32,147 bases of DNA from JANNYA01 sp031409855 (GTDB lineage: Bacteria; Pseudomonadota; Gammaproteobacteria; Xanthomonadales; SZUA-5): positions 1-32,147 of the forward strand of contig JANNYA010000084.1 in NCBI GenBank assembly GCA_031409855.1, given 5' to 3'. Within the stretch, counting starts at the first letter, position 1; each line of letters opens with the position of its first letter. This document shows, piece by piece, positions 8,780 to 17,700 of this stretch. The translations under genes were made by a program, and so were the position numbers. The notes beneath the pieces were generated by a model. That model did not search any database, was not told where the DNA came from, and worked only from the letters and a program-made list of their open reading frames with translations.

Positions 8780-8999
8780 GGTGCCATTCAAACTGACGGA
8801 TCGTCATCCCCGAATGTTTTAGTCGGGGATCCATCCTGCACTTGCGCAAAGTACAGCTCATTGCAATGGTGCAACGCCAAAACAAGCCCCCTGGATTCCC
8901 GCCAAAAGCACGCGGGAATGACGAACTCAGAGCGCCGCCGCCGCATTAAATTCGAATCTGCGAAAATTACCGAGATTCCCCGTCAGTTTGAATGACACC
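8780..8999. repeat. MITE-like 220-bp element with 20-bp terminal inverted repeats
   Basis: The left end GGTGCCATTCAAACTGACGG (8780-8799) and the reverse complement of the right end (8980-8999) match at 19 of 20 positions. CCGCTTTGT abuts the left end (8771-8779) and recurs two bases beyond the right end (9002-9010), resembling a 9-bp target duplication. The interior holds a REPIN-like doublet and no credible gene. No transposase is encoded, so it would be non-autonomous (inference). Confidence 0.55.
8803..8922. repeat. REPIN-like inverted pair of REP hairpins inside the MITE-like element
   Basis: Two hairpins, each with an 8-bp stem and 9-base loop, face each other: ATCCCCGA/TCGGGGAT (8806-8813 and 8823-8830) and ATTCCCGC/GCGGGAAT (8895-8902 and 8912-8919). 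The segment 8803-8836 matches the reverse complement of 8889-8922 at 24 of 34 positions. The unit resembles the GTCATTCCCGC...GCGGGAATCCAG repeats seen in Neisseria and many Gammaproteobacteria. The rest of 8583-9128 contains no recognisable gene. Confidence 0.65.
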
Positions 9000-9128
9000 C
9001 GCCGCTTTGTGGCTGAAAACTCGCAAAGACGAATGAGTATGTATCCACTCATCCCCCAGTCGGGCAACAACGCTTAAACTAAGCCGATCATTACTCTTAC
9101 GGCCAACGCGCCTACATCGAAGGTTTTT

Positions 9129-9698
9129 ATGGCCCAACTTCCAATTTTAGAATTCCCTGACGCGCGATTGCGTAACCAAGCCGTGCCGATCACGGAATTT
9201 ACCCCGGCGTTGCAAACGCTGATTGATGACATGTTTGAAACGATGTACGAAGCGCCCGGTATTGGATTGGCGGCCTCGCAAGTGGATCGCCACATTCAGC
9301 TGGTGGTGATTGATATTTCCGAAGAAAAAAATTCGGCGTTGGTGTTTATCAACCCGGTATTGAGCGCGCCGGTGGGCGAGCAGGTTTACAAAGAGGGCTG
9401 CTTATCGGTGCCAACGGTGTATGCCGAAGTCAAGCGCGCGGATCAAATTACCGTTACCGCACTGGATCGCCATGGCAAACCGTTTGAGCTGGTCGCTGAA
9501 GGGCTGCTGGCGGTTTGTATTCAGCACGAATTTGATCATTTGATCGGCAAAATTTTTGTTGACTACTTATCGCCACTCAAACGCAGCTTTGCCATTCGCA
9601 AACTTGAACGCGCCAAGCGCGAGCGCATTGCCGAAAAAGCTGAGCGCGAGCGCATTGCCAAGGCGCTAGAGAAAAAGCAAGCGCAAACAGCGGTTTAG
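9129..9698 (+). CDS. def: peptide deformylase
   Basis: This 189-residue enzyme removes the N-formyl group from nascent proteins in the cytoplasm. All three signatures are present: GIGLAASQ (44-51), EGCLS (89-93) and HEFDH (133-137). These supply the metal ligands Cys91, His133 and His137 and the catalytic Glu134. The C-terminus carries a charged helical tail (about 155-185) in which ERIA recurs, slightly longer than in E. coli Def (169 residues). The ATG has GAAGG six bases upstream. It is the first gene of a compact operon: fmt starts two bases after its stop, which pairs deformylation with Met-tRNA formylation as in many bacteria. Confidence 0.97.
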   Translation: MAQLPILEFPDARLRNQAVPITEFTPALQTLIDDMFETMYEAPGIGLAASQVDRHIQLVVIDISEEKNSALVFINPVLSAPVGEQVYKEGCLSVPTVYAEVKRADQITVTALDRHGKPFELVAEGLLAVCIQHEFDHLIGKIFVDYLSPLKRSFAIRKLERAKRERIAEKAERERIAKALEKKQAQTAV

Positions 9699-9700
9699 CG

Positions 9701-10648
9701 ATGTCTGCGCGCTTGAGAATTGTCTTTGCCGGCACGCCGGAGTTCGCGGCGCCCTGCCTGCAGGCGCTTGTCGATGGGCCCGATGAAATTGTGGCGGTGT
9801 ATTCCCAGCCGGATCGCCCCGCAGGCCGTGGCCGTAAACTGACGCCCAGCCCCGTCAAAGCTTTAGCCGAGCACGTTGGCTTGCCGGTATTTACGCCGGA
9901 AACGCTGCGCGGCAAGGAAGTGCAGGCTGAGTTCGCAGCGTTGCGCGCAGATTTATTTGTCGTCGTTGCCTTTGGCATGATTTTGCCGAAAAAAATTCTG
10001 GCAATACCGAAATTTGGCTGCTGGAACGTGCACGCCAGTTTGTTACCACGCTGGCGCGGCGCAGCGCCGATTCAACGCGCAATTGCGGCAGGCGACTTCG
10101 AAACAGGCGTGTGCTTAATGCAGATGGACGCCGGTTTGGACACCGGACCGGTTTATTTGCGGCGCGAAATAGCTATTGACCCGCTCGACACCGGGGAAAC
10201 GCTGACGCAAAAATTGTCGGTTGAAGGAGCTACCGCTTTGAGCGCAGGCTTGGCGCATTTGCGCGCGGGCACGCTGCCAGCGGCACAGATTCAAGCAGCG
10301 CAGGGCGTGAACTATGCGCACAAACTAGACAAGCGCGAAGCCAGCCTCGATTTCACTAAAACCGCCGTTGCACTTGAACGGCAAGTACGCGCCTTTTTAC
10401 CGTTCCCGATCGCGCAGGCCGAAATTGCTGGGGAATTGGTGCAAATTTTGGCGGCACAAGCGCAGCCCCTGTCCACCCCTGAAGCGTCAGCGTTAGCGGA
10501 TCTGGGCCAGGTGCTTGCTGCCAATAAACACGGCATTGATCTGCGCTGCAGCGCGGGCGTTTTGCGCGTCACGCAACTCAAACGCGCGGGCGGCAAGGTG
10601 ATTCGTGCGGCCGATTATTTAAACGCCCGGCCGGAGCTAAAGTCTTGA
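9701..10648 (+). CDS. fmt: methionyl-tRNA formyltransferase
   Basis: A 315-residue enzyme that transfers formyl from 10-formyl-tetrahydrofolate to initiator Met-tRNA. The catalytic triad Asn109, His111 and Asp147 is present (NVH and DAGLDTGP), offset by three from E. coli N106/H108/D144. The SLLPRWRG folate-site loop is at 113-120, and an OB-like C-terminal domain covers about 210-315. Length matches E. coli Fmt (315). The ATG lies two bases after the def stop. Its TGA overlaps the TTG start of rsmB (TTGA), giving translational coupling. Confidence 0.97.
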   Translation: MSARLRIVFAGTPEFAAPCLQALVDGPDEIVAVYSQPDRPAGRGRKLTPSPVKALAEHVGLPVFTPETLRGKEVQAEFAALRADLFVVVAFGMILPKKILAIPKFGCWNVHASLLPRWRGAAPIQRAIAAGDFETGVCLMQMDAGLDTGPVYLRREIAIDPLDTGETLTQKLSVEGATALSAGLAHLRAGTLPAAQIQAAQGVNYAHKLDKREASLDFTKTAVALERQVRAFLPFPIAQAEIAGELVQILAAQAQPLSTPEASALADLGQVLAANKHGIDLRCSAGVLRVTQLKRAGGKVIRAADYLNARPELKS

Positions 10649-11982
10649 GCAGCCGCGTGATTGCAGCGCGTGCGCTGAATTTGGTGTTGCAGCATGGCAA
10701 AGCCTTGGACGTCGCCTTGAGCGATGCAACTGCAAATAGCAACATCGAAGCGCGTGACCGCGCCTATGCCCAAGCCTTGTGCTTTGCTGCGTTACGTCAT
10801 GGTTTCGGCTATCAAGTCGTGATTGCTGAGCTGGTACCGAAGGCCCCGGCACCTGCGCTGATGGCGCTGCTAATGATTGGTTTCGCCGATGTTGCAGCAC
10901 TGGGCACCGCCGCGTTTGCTGCCGTCAATGAAACTGTCAGCGCCGCGCGTTTGTTGGGGCTGCCCTACGCCGCTGGCCTAGTTAATGCCGTGATGCGCCG
11001 TTTTGCGCGCGAACACGTCCAGCTCATGCAAAACGCCGCTGCGAAAAGCGCACAGGCGCGCTCGGGACTACCCAGCTGGCTGGAGCAAAGCTTACGCGCG
11101 GCCTATCCAACGCTAATGGATGAAATGACGGATGCGCTTAAGCAAACTGCACCTATGTGGCTGCGCGTCAACCCAAAAGCCGGCACGGCGGCACACTATT
11201 GGCAGCGTTTTGATGGCGAGTGCGCAGAAACCGTTCAGCAATTTTCCAAGCTGGGACAGGCGTTAGTAACGAACTCCACGCCGGTATCGGAATTACCGGG
11301 CTTTAGCGATGGCGAGGTATCCGTGCAAGATGGTGCGGCGCAGCTGGCGGCATTGTTGATTGCTCCGAAATCTGGTGAATTTATTCTGGACGCCTGCGCC
11401 GCACCGGGTGGCAAAACCGCACACCTGCTGGAGTTGGCGCCCGATGCGAAAGTCGTGGCGGTTGATTCGGATGCGAATCGACTCAAACGTGTGGCCGAAA
11501 CGCTGGTGCGCATTGGTGCAAGCGCCGAGCTGATCGCCTGCGATGCGGCGGCACTGCCAGAATTTGGTGCAAATTCGAGGCTGGATCTGTTTGATGCAAT
11601 TTTGCTGGATGCGCCGTGCACTGCGACTGGCGTGCTGCGTCGCCATCCAGATATCGCTTGGCTGCGCCGCGCCAGCGACGTGCGGCAAACCTGTGTGCAG
11701 CAACAGCGCTTGCTCGATGCGCTTTGGCCACGCTTGAAATCTGGCGGTCGATTGTTGTACGTCACTTGCTCGCTGTTGCCCGCTGAAAATGGCCAGCAAA
11801 TCGCGGCGTTTTTGGCACGCACGCCGGATGCTGAAATACAGGAATTTCCGGCTGAATTAGATTGGTTCGGCACCGACGTGCGTGCGGACACGGAGCTGAG
11901 GCTAAAGGTCGTTGGCAGACAAAACTTGCCCGGACAAAATGGCATGGACGGCTTCTTTTATGCGCTGGTGCGCAAACGTTGA
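10645..11982 (+). CDS. rsmB: 16S rRNA (cytosine-967-C5)-methyltransferase RsmB
   Basis: This 445-residue SAM-dependent RNA methyltransferase modifies C967 of 16S rRNA. An N-terminal NusB-like helical domain (about 1-135) is followed by the catalytic domain with the SAM motif DACAAPGGKT (249-258), the general DAPC motif (322-325) and VTCS (373-376). The catalytic pair Cys375 (nucleophile) and Cys325 (release) falls at the same numbers as in E. coli RsmB. The start is TTG at 10645, supported by GGAG eight bases upstream (10633-10636) and by overlap with the fmt stop. The C-terminal GxNGMDGFFYALVRK motif is complete. Confidence 0.96.
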   Translation: MSSRVIAARALNLVLQHGKALDVALSDATANSNIEARDRAYAQALCFAALRHGFGYQVVIAELVPKAPAPALMALLMIGFADVAALGTAAFAAVNETVSAARLLGLPYAAGLVNAVMRRFAREHVQLMQNAAAKSAQARSGLPSWLEQSLRAAYPTLMDEMTDALKQTAPMWLRVNPKAGTAAHYWQRFDGECAETVQQFSKLGQALVTNSTPVSELPGFSDGEVSVQDGAAQLAALLIAPKSGEFILDACAAPGGKTAHLLELAPDAKVVAVDSDANRLKRVAETLVRIGASAELIACDAAALPEFGANSRLDLFDAILLDAPCTATGVLRRHPDIAWLRRASDVRQTCVQQQRLLDALWPRLKSGGRLLYVTCSLLPAENGQQIAAFLARTPDAEIQEFPAELDWFGTDVRADTELRLKVVGRQNLPGQNGMDGFFYALVRKR

Positions 11983-12524
11983 TTCGGCTTCGCAGTCTTT
12001 GGCACGCCGTGGCGCTCTTCGCCCTAACAAGCGCAAGCCACGCCGGCACGCTGAGCATTGAAAGCGCCGAAACCTTGGGCGATGCACTTTATTTAAGGCT
12101 CAACTTTGCACCGACTAGCGACGTGCTGGAAGCGCTGGATGCCAGCGTACCGCTGAAGTTTGTGTTGCGTCGGCGCATATCAGGCTCGATTTTGCTGCAA
12201 AATTTGCCTGAGCAGACGATTACGCTGAGCTATGCGGCGCTGCTGGATCGTTTCGAGTTAGTTTCCGACGCTGGCACCAAACCGTATCGCTTGCGCGCTG
12301 AACTATTGGATGCATTTAGCAATTTGCAGCTAAGCGCCGCCGGCGCTACTGAGGTTCGCTTGAGTTTAAGTATCGGCGCATTGCCCGCGCCGTTACGATT
12401 GCCGGCCATGCTCGATTCGGATTGGTGGCTGGACAGTGGTTGGGTGTCGGTGCACGCGGGTACTATTGCACCAACAAGCGCAAGCGTATCGTCCTACTCA
12501 TCGGCAGTTATTATCCAACGATGA
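11979..12524 (+). CDS. DUF4390 exported protein
   Basis: The open frame runs from 11862, but the first 117 bases lie inside rsmB. The likely start is TTG at 11979, which overlaps the rsmB stop (TTGA), the same arrangement as fmt/rsmB. The 181-residue product then begins with a short basic and hydrophobic signal-like segment ending near SHAG (about residue 20). The body matches the DUF4390 pattern: SAETLGDALYLRLNF, a basic VLRRRISGS strand, and LSYAALLDRFEL with later RAELLDAF. The family is typically found next to ntrY and its function is unknown; an envelope role tied to the downstream sensor kinase is inference. The TGA overlaps the kinase ATG (ATGA). Confidence 0.82.
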   Translation: MIRLRSLWHAVALFALTSASHAGTLSIESAETLGDALYLRLNFAPTSDVLEALDASVPLKFVLRRRISGSILLQNLPEQTITLSYAALLDRFELVSDAGTKPYRLRAELLDAFSNLQLSAAGATEVRLSLSIGALPAPLRLPAMLDSDWWLDSGWVSVHAGTIAPTSASVSSYSSAVIIQR

Positions 12525-14650
12525 ATTTTTTTCTACGCCTACTGCCGACGATTGCCTTTGTGGTGCTGTTCGCCTTCGCACTATATTTGGCGGGTAGTGG
12601 CAATGAAATTGGCCCCGCATTTGTGCCCTGGGCAAATACGCTGGTCGTTGCTGCTGGCCTGTCTTTTGGCGTGGTGTTGGGCCTGCTTGGCAAGCGCAGC
12701 GTCGGTTTGTATCGGGATTGGCGCAACGCCGCACCGGGGGCTGGGCTGCGGCTGCGGCTGCTTGGGCTGCTGTTGATTTTGACGATCCCGCCCTGGATTT
12801 TGCTGTACGGTTTTAGTCTAAAATTTTTGAACTCAACGGTCGACAGCTGGTTTCGTGTCGAAGTCGAACAAGCGCTTTTTGCCGCGCGTGATGTCGTGCG
12901 CGAATCGCTGCAGGCGGAACAGAATTTTGCTATCGAGCGCACGCATAGCTTGAGCGACTCGTTAATGGTGATGGATCTAGACGCGGAATTGAATGACGCG
13001 CTCGAACGATCCGGTGCGTTGCAGCTCAGCGTGTTTGACGAGCGCGGCGAAAGTATTGCCAGCGCCAGCGCCGATACGCGATTTTTGCTGCCGGTTTCAC
13101 CGAGCAATTTGGACCGTGAGCGCGCTTTGGATGCGCCGTTTTGCGACGTCGAAGGCGAGGGCAATTCGGCGTTAACCCTGCGGGTATTGCGCCCACTTGC
13201 CGGTGCGCGCTGGCTCGAAGCCCGCTTCGCGCCCGCACGTAATTGGGCCGAGCGCGCGAATCAAATTGAAGTGCAGCTCAATGACTACAAACAGCTGAAA
13301 TATTTGCGTGGTGCGCTAAAAACCACGCTGGTGATCGTGTTGAGCGTGGTGCTGTTACTCGGTGCATTGGTTGCCCTGTATTTAGCCTTGGCGATCTCAA
13401 AGCGTTTGGTGGCGCCGCTAACTAACTTAGTGGCGGCGAATCGTCGCGTGGCTGCGGGTGACTACACCGCGCGCGTTGCTGAAGGCGGCGCGACTGAGTT
13501 GGCGCTGTTGGCCCGCTCCTTCAATCAAATGACCGGGGACTTGGAACGCGCCAACGTGCAAGCACAGCACAGCGGTATCCAAGCGATGGCGGACCGTAGC
13601 TTTTTGGAAACCGTGTTGGAGCGCATTCGCTCGGGCGTGTTGATCCTTGATGGTGAAAAACTAAAAAGCGCGAACGCTGCAGCAAGCGAATTGTTGGAAG
13701 TGCCGCTGACGCAAATGCTAGGGGTGTCGCTAGAATCACTCGGACAAACGCATTTGCGCTTGCGGCCGCTGACTGAAATGCTGCTGATGCACGCGCGCAA
13801 CGAAGCCCGCGAATGGCGCGCAGAAATCGCGCTCGATGCGGCGTTGGGTAAGCAGCTTATTTTGCTGCGCGGTGCGCGCTTGCCCGACGCGTCAGGATTA
13901 TCCGGTGCTGGCGGGCAAGTGGTGATTTGTGACGACGAGGGCGATGTTGCGCGCACGCAGCGCGACAGTGCCTGGAGCGAAGTGGCGCGTCGGCTTGCGC
14001 ACGAAATCAAAAACCCCTTGACACCAATCCAGTTAGCGGCCGAACGACTACGTCGTAAATACCTGACAACGCTACCGGAAGCGGATCGCGACGTACTAGA
14101 TCGCGCCACCCACACCATTGTTGCCCAGGTCGAATCCTTGAAAACCATGGTCAACGCATTTAGCGATTATTCGCGCCCGCCGCAATTGCAGATGTTGCCG
14201 GTTGACGTGCCAGGATTAGCTTATGAAGTCGCCGAGCTATATGCCAGCGAATCGCAAAAAGTCAGCTTTGAATTTGACTTTGAGGGCGTGCGCAGCGCCG
14301 CCAAATTGCGCGCTGACTCAGGTCGACTGCGCCAGCTTTTGCACAACCTAATCAAAAACGCGCAAGAAGCCGCTGACGGCAAACCCGTCACCATCCAAAT
14401 CAGCGCCCAGCTGCGCACCGAAGGTAACGGCCGTTGGTACGAGCTGAGCGTCGCCGACAACGGCCCCGGCCTGCCAAGCGCACTGCGCGAACGCCTGTTC
14501 GAGCCCTACACCACCAGCAAAACCAAAGGCACCGGCTTAGGCTTAGCCATCGTGAAAAAAATCGCCGAAGAACACGGCGGCAGCGTGCGCGCCGACGTCA
14601 AGCAAGAAGGCGGCGCGGTGTTTAGGGTGCGTTTCCCGTTGAATGTGTGA
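12521..14650 (+). CDS. ntrY: NtrY-type membrane sensor histidine kinase
   Basis: A 709-residue kinase read from ATG 12521, which overlaps the DUF4390 stop; the longer open frame from 12422 would run into that gene. Hydrophobic segments lie at about 8-26, 38-57, 79-103 and 268-291, flanking a periplasmic region. Then come HAMP (about 292-346), a PAS-like domain (355-470), HisKA with phospho-acceptor His494 (RLAHEIKNPLTPIQ), and the ATPase domain with the N-box HNLIKNAQEA (608-617), DNGPG (646-650) and GTGLGLAI (670-677). All catalytic motifs are intact. Relatives signal to NtrX in nitrogen, redox or envelope control. Here no response regulator follows: the next gene, 99 bases on, is a protease, so the partner must be elsewhere or lost. 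Confidence 0.9.
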   Translation: MNFFLRLLPTIAFVVLFAFALYLAGSGNEIGPAFVPWANTLVVAAGLSFGVVLGLLGKRSVGLYRDWRNAAPGAGLRLRLLGLLLILTIPPWILLYGFSLKFLNSTVDSWFRVEVEQALFAARDVVRESLQAEQNFAIERTHSLSDSLMVMDLDAELNDALERSGALQLSVFDERGESIASASADTRFLLPVSPSNLDRERALDAPFCDVEGEGNSALTLRVLRPLAGARWLEARFAPARNWAERANQIEVQLNDYKQLKYLRGALKTTLVIVLSVVLLLGALVALYLALAISKRLVAPLTNLVAANRRVAAGDYTARVAEGGATELALLARSFNQMTGDLERANVQAQHSGIQAMADRSFLETVLERIRSGVLILDGEKLKSANAAASELLEVPLTQMLGVSLESLGQTHLRLRPLTEMLLMHARNEAREWRAEIALDAALGKQLILLRGARLPDASGLSGAGGQVVICDDEGDVARTQRDSAWSEVARRLAHEIKNPLTPIQLAAERLRRKYLTTLPEADRDVLDRATHTIVAQVESLKTMVNAFSDYSRPPQLQMLPVDVPGLAYEVAELYASESQKVSFEFDFEGVRSAAKLRADSGRLRQLLHNLIKNAQEAADGKPVTIQISAQLRTEGNGRWYELSVADNGPGLPSALRERLFEPYTTSKTKGTGLGLAIVKKIAEEHGGSVRADVKQEGGAVFRVRFPLNV

Positions 14651-14749
14651 GCCGACAAAGGGCGGACAAAAATAATTTGGTTTTATGTTGCGTATACGAG
14701 CTTGGATGCTACGCTGTTGGAATCTTCTCCTCGTTAAGGCCGCAGTGCG

Positions 14750-17700
14750 ATGTCTGATCATATCCGCAGTAAATTTACCGTGTTGGGCGCAGCGCTGTCG
14801 CTGGCCATTCTGTCTACGCCACAAGCGATCGCCAATGGTGTGATTACATCGCCACAAATGACTCAAAGCTCTGATGACACGCAAACCAATGCCGATGGAC
14901 GGATAGCAGTTTTTGTTGAGCTTGACGGCAGCTCGGCGACCGAGGTTTTCAATCTTGAGCGGCGTCGATTTGTTGAAAGCCGCGAACAGTCGGGCTTAAG
15001 TGTTGAGGAATTGACTGCGCAAGCCGAACGCGCTGCCGCTAGGTTCGCTTTCGCTACAGCGGCTGAGCTTACCAGCACGCAACGCGTTTTGATCGAGCAA
15101 CTCAGCGGCCAGTTCAAAGGTCGTGTTTTATTTAACTCACGCTTTGCCAACAACGGTATCGCAGTGCTATTGGCACCATCACAGTTGGATGCGGTGCGCG
15201 GCCTAGCTGACGTGCGTCGCGTGTCGTTGATGGTTGCGCAAGATAAAGATGCGGTTTCTTCCATTGATTTCACTGGCACACGCAGCTTCTGGGGTACCTC
15301 GGCACCGGACAACAATCGTCGCGGGGCTGGTATTGGTGTCGGCGTCATTGATACCGGTATCGATCACATGCACACCGCGCTCGGCGGCCCTGGTGGTGCG
15401 GCTTATGCGGCGAACGTGACCACCGCAACGGCCTACCCTGCGCCGCCAACGGTACCGGTTTCGGCGAACTTTCCAACGCCCAAAGTGGTTTGGGGCTTCG
15501 ATTTCGCAGGGGACGCATATAACGCTGCGGGAACTACGGACGCCGCCTTGCTGCCGCTGCCCGATCTCAACCCAATGGATACCAACAGCCATGGCACGGC
15601 GGTTTCAAGCCTGATGGCCGGAGTTGGGGCAAATAATGACGGCACGACATACGCCGGCCCGTTCAATCGCACCCAGCCAAACATTGCTGCAGATTTGCGC
15701 GTTACCCCAGGTTATGCCCCGGATGCCTCGCTCTATGCGTTTCGCGTGTTCGGCACCACTGGCTCCACGCTACTCACTGCTGGCGCACTAGACGCTGCCG
15801 CCGCCGTGTATTTATGGCAAGCAGACACCAGCATCCCGTGGGACGGAACCGTTTTCTCGACTGTTTTTAATGCGGCTGGTCAGCCTGTCGTTACCACTTT
15901 CACGCTGCCACAACCGCCGGCCGCGCCCCGTCTGCGGGTGATCAACCTATCGCTAGGTTCGAACGCTGGGGATATTGAAGAAATTTCCGCACTCGCAGCA
16001 CAGCGCGCGGCGGACGCAGGTTTGATAGTGGTGATGTCAGCAGGCAATGCCTATGACAGCTATTACATTACCGGTTCGCCCGGGGTTGCAACCGGCGGCA
16101 TTTCCGTAGCGGCATCTTTTAATGACCAGTTTCCAGGCGGCTTCAGCAATGCGCCTGCAAATGCGGCACCAACACCGCCACAGCCAGCATTGAGTGGCTT
16201 AGTGATAGCGCAGGTAGGCGCTGCGAGTTTCACTAATGCGGCATTGAGCTTGCCACTCACCGATGCGGTATACGCGCGCCCGCCCTATGGAAATCTTTTG
16301 GCGACGGTACCCGCAGGTTGCACCGCGCCGGTCGATCCCGGTTTCATGGTGACATTGCAAGACACTGCAGGCGTTCCTATTAATTTGTTCACTTGCAACG
16401 CTGGTGTCATTGAGGTTTCGTTAAATCCAGCCGCTGGCAATTTTTATGCCGGAAAGGCGGTACTGATTGACCGTGGTGGCGCCGTCGGCTTCCACCAAAA
16501 GGCACTGGCCGTGCAGCGCGCTGGCGGTGCGGCAACATTAGTTGTGAATAATGCCGCAGGCGTAGGCGGCATGGCGGCTAACCCCAACTTGCCGCTGACG
16601 GCGATTCCTGGGGTGATGATCGACCAAGCGCTCGGCGCCAACTTCACGCTCGATGGCACGCAAAATCTGTCAACGCTGCCTGCTCCGGGGCGAGTGAATT
16701 TGCAAACACGCCCGAATCTGCAGGTGAGCTTCCAGCCAAGCGGAAATATTGCCAGCAGTGACACCATGGCTCTTTATTCCTCGCGTGGTCCTAGGCGCGG
16801 CGACGATGCAATCAAGCCAGATATCAGCGCGCCTGCAGAAAACGTCGCGGTGGCGTCAGCTACCACCGGCAATCTGTCGCGCAGCTTTAACGGCACGTCC
16901 TCCGCTGCGCCACATACCGCCGGAGCAATCACTTTGCTGCGGGCACTTAATCCTACTTGGACCAACTACGAGCTCAAAGCTGCGTTAATCAACAACTCCG
17001 CGAATGACATCTTTTTTAGTGCTGGCTCAGTGCTCAATCAGCCGCCAACCGGGCAAGCCTGGAGCATCTCGCGCCAAGGCGTTGGCCGTTGGGATTTGTC
17101 GCGCTTTTCCAATGGCGGCAGTAAAGTCATTCTATTTGGGCAAGACCCGGCCACTACCGCAGGCGGTGCACCGCGCACGGGTGCAGTCACTATTTCTTAT
17201 GGCGTGGTGGACGTCGAAACAACGGTGGCGATTGATCGCAACGTCACGGTACGCAACAAAGGCAACACCGCGCAAACCTACAATATTGGCTTTCAGTCAA
17301 GCTCTGATACCCCGGGCGTGAATTATTCCTTCCCGGACGGCGCTACGATCACGGTACCTGGGCTATCGGAGCGGATATTCCGCATTCGATTGAACGGTAC
17401 AGCCGCTGATATGCGCCTCGCTCGCGATGGCTCTACACGCCCGTTCCAACTAGTCGGCGCCGCGCCGGGCACTCGCTCAGCACGTCAAATCATGAATGAG
17501 GAAGGTGGCTATATCACCTTGACGCCATCCGCTGGTGGCAGCGCCACGCATCGTTTGACTGTTCAAGCTCTGCCACGTCGGATGTCCGCAGTATCAGCGC
17601 CAACTGCACCGCTGACTTTAGGCCTGCCAGCGACGCTGACCTTTACCGGCACAGGCTTTAACACCGGGCCGGCTTTGGCGTTCACCAACCCGCCAACCTT

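Noticed and set aside
8624..8995. Plus-strand frame of 123 residues across the repeat cluster
   Set aside because: It translates REP and MITE palindromes; composition and content are those of repeats, not a protein.
10115..10596. Long minus-strand frames inside fmt, rsmB and the FadJ-like gene
   Set aside because: They lie antisense to genes with complete catalytic motifs and are expected shadows of GC-rich codon use.
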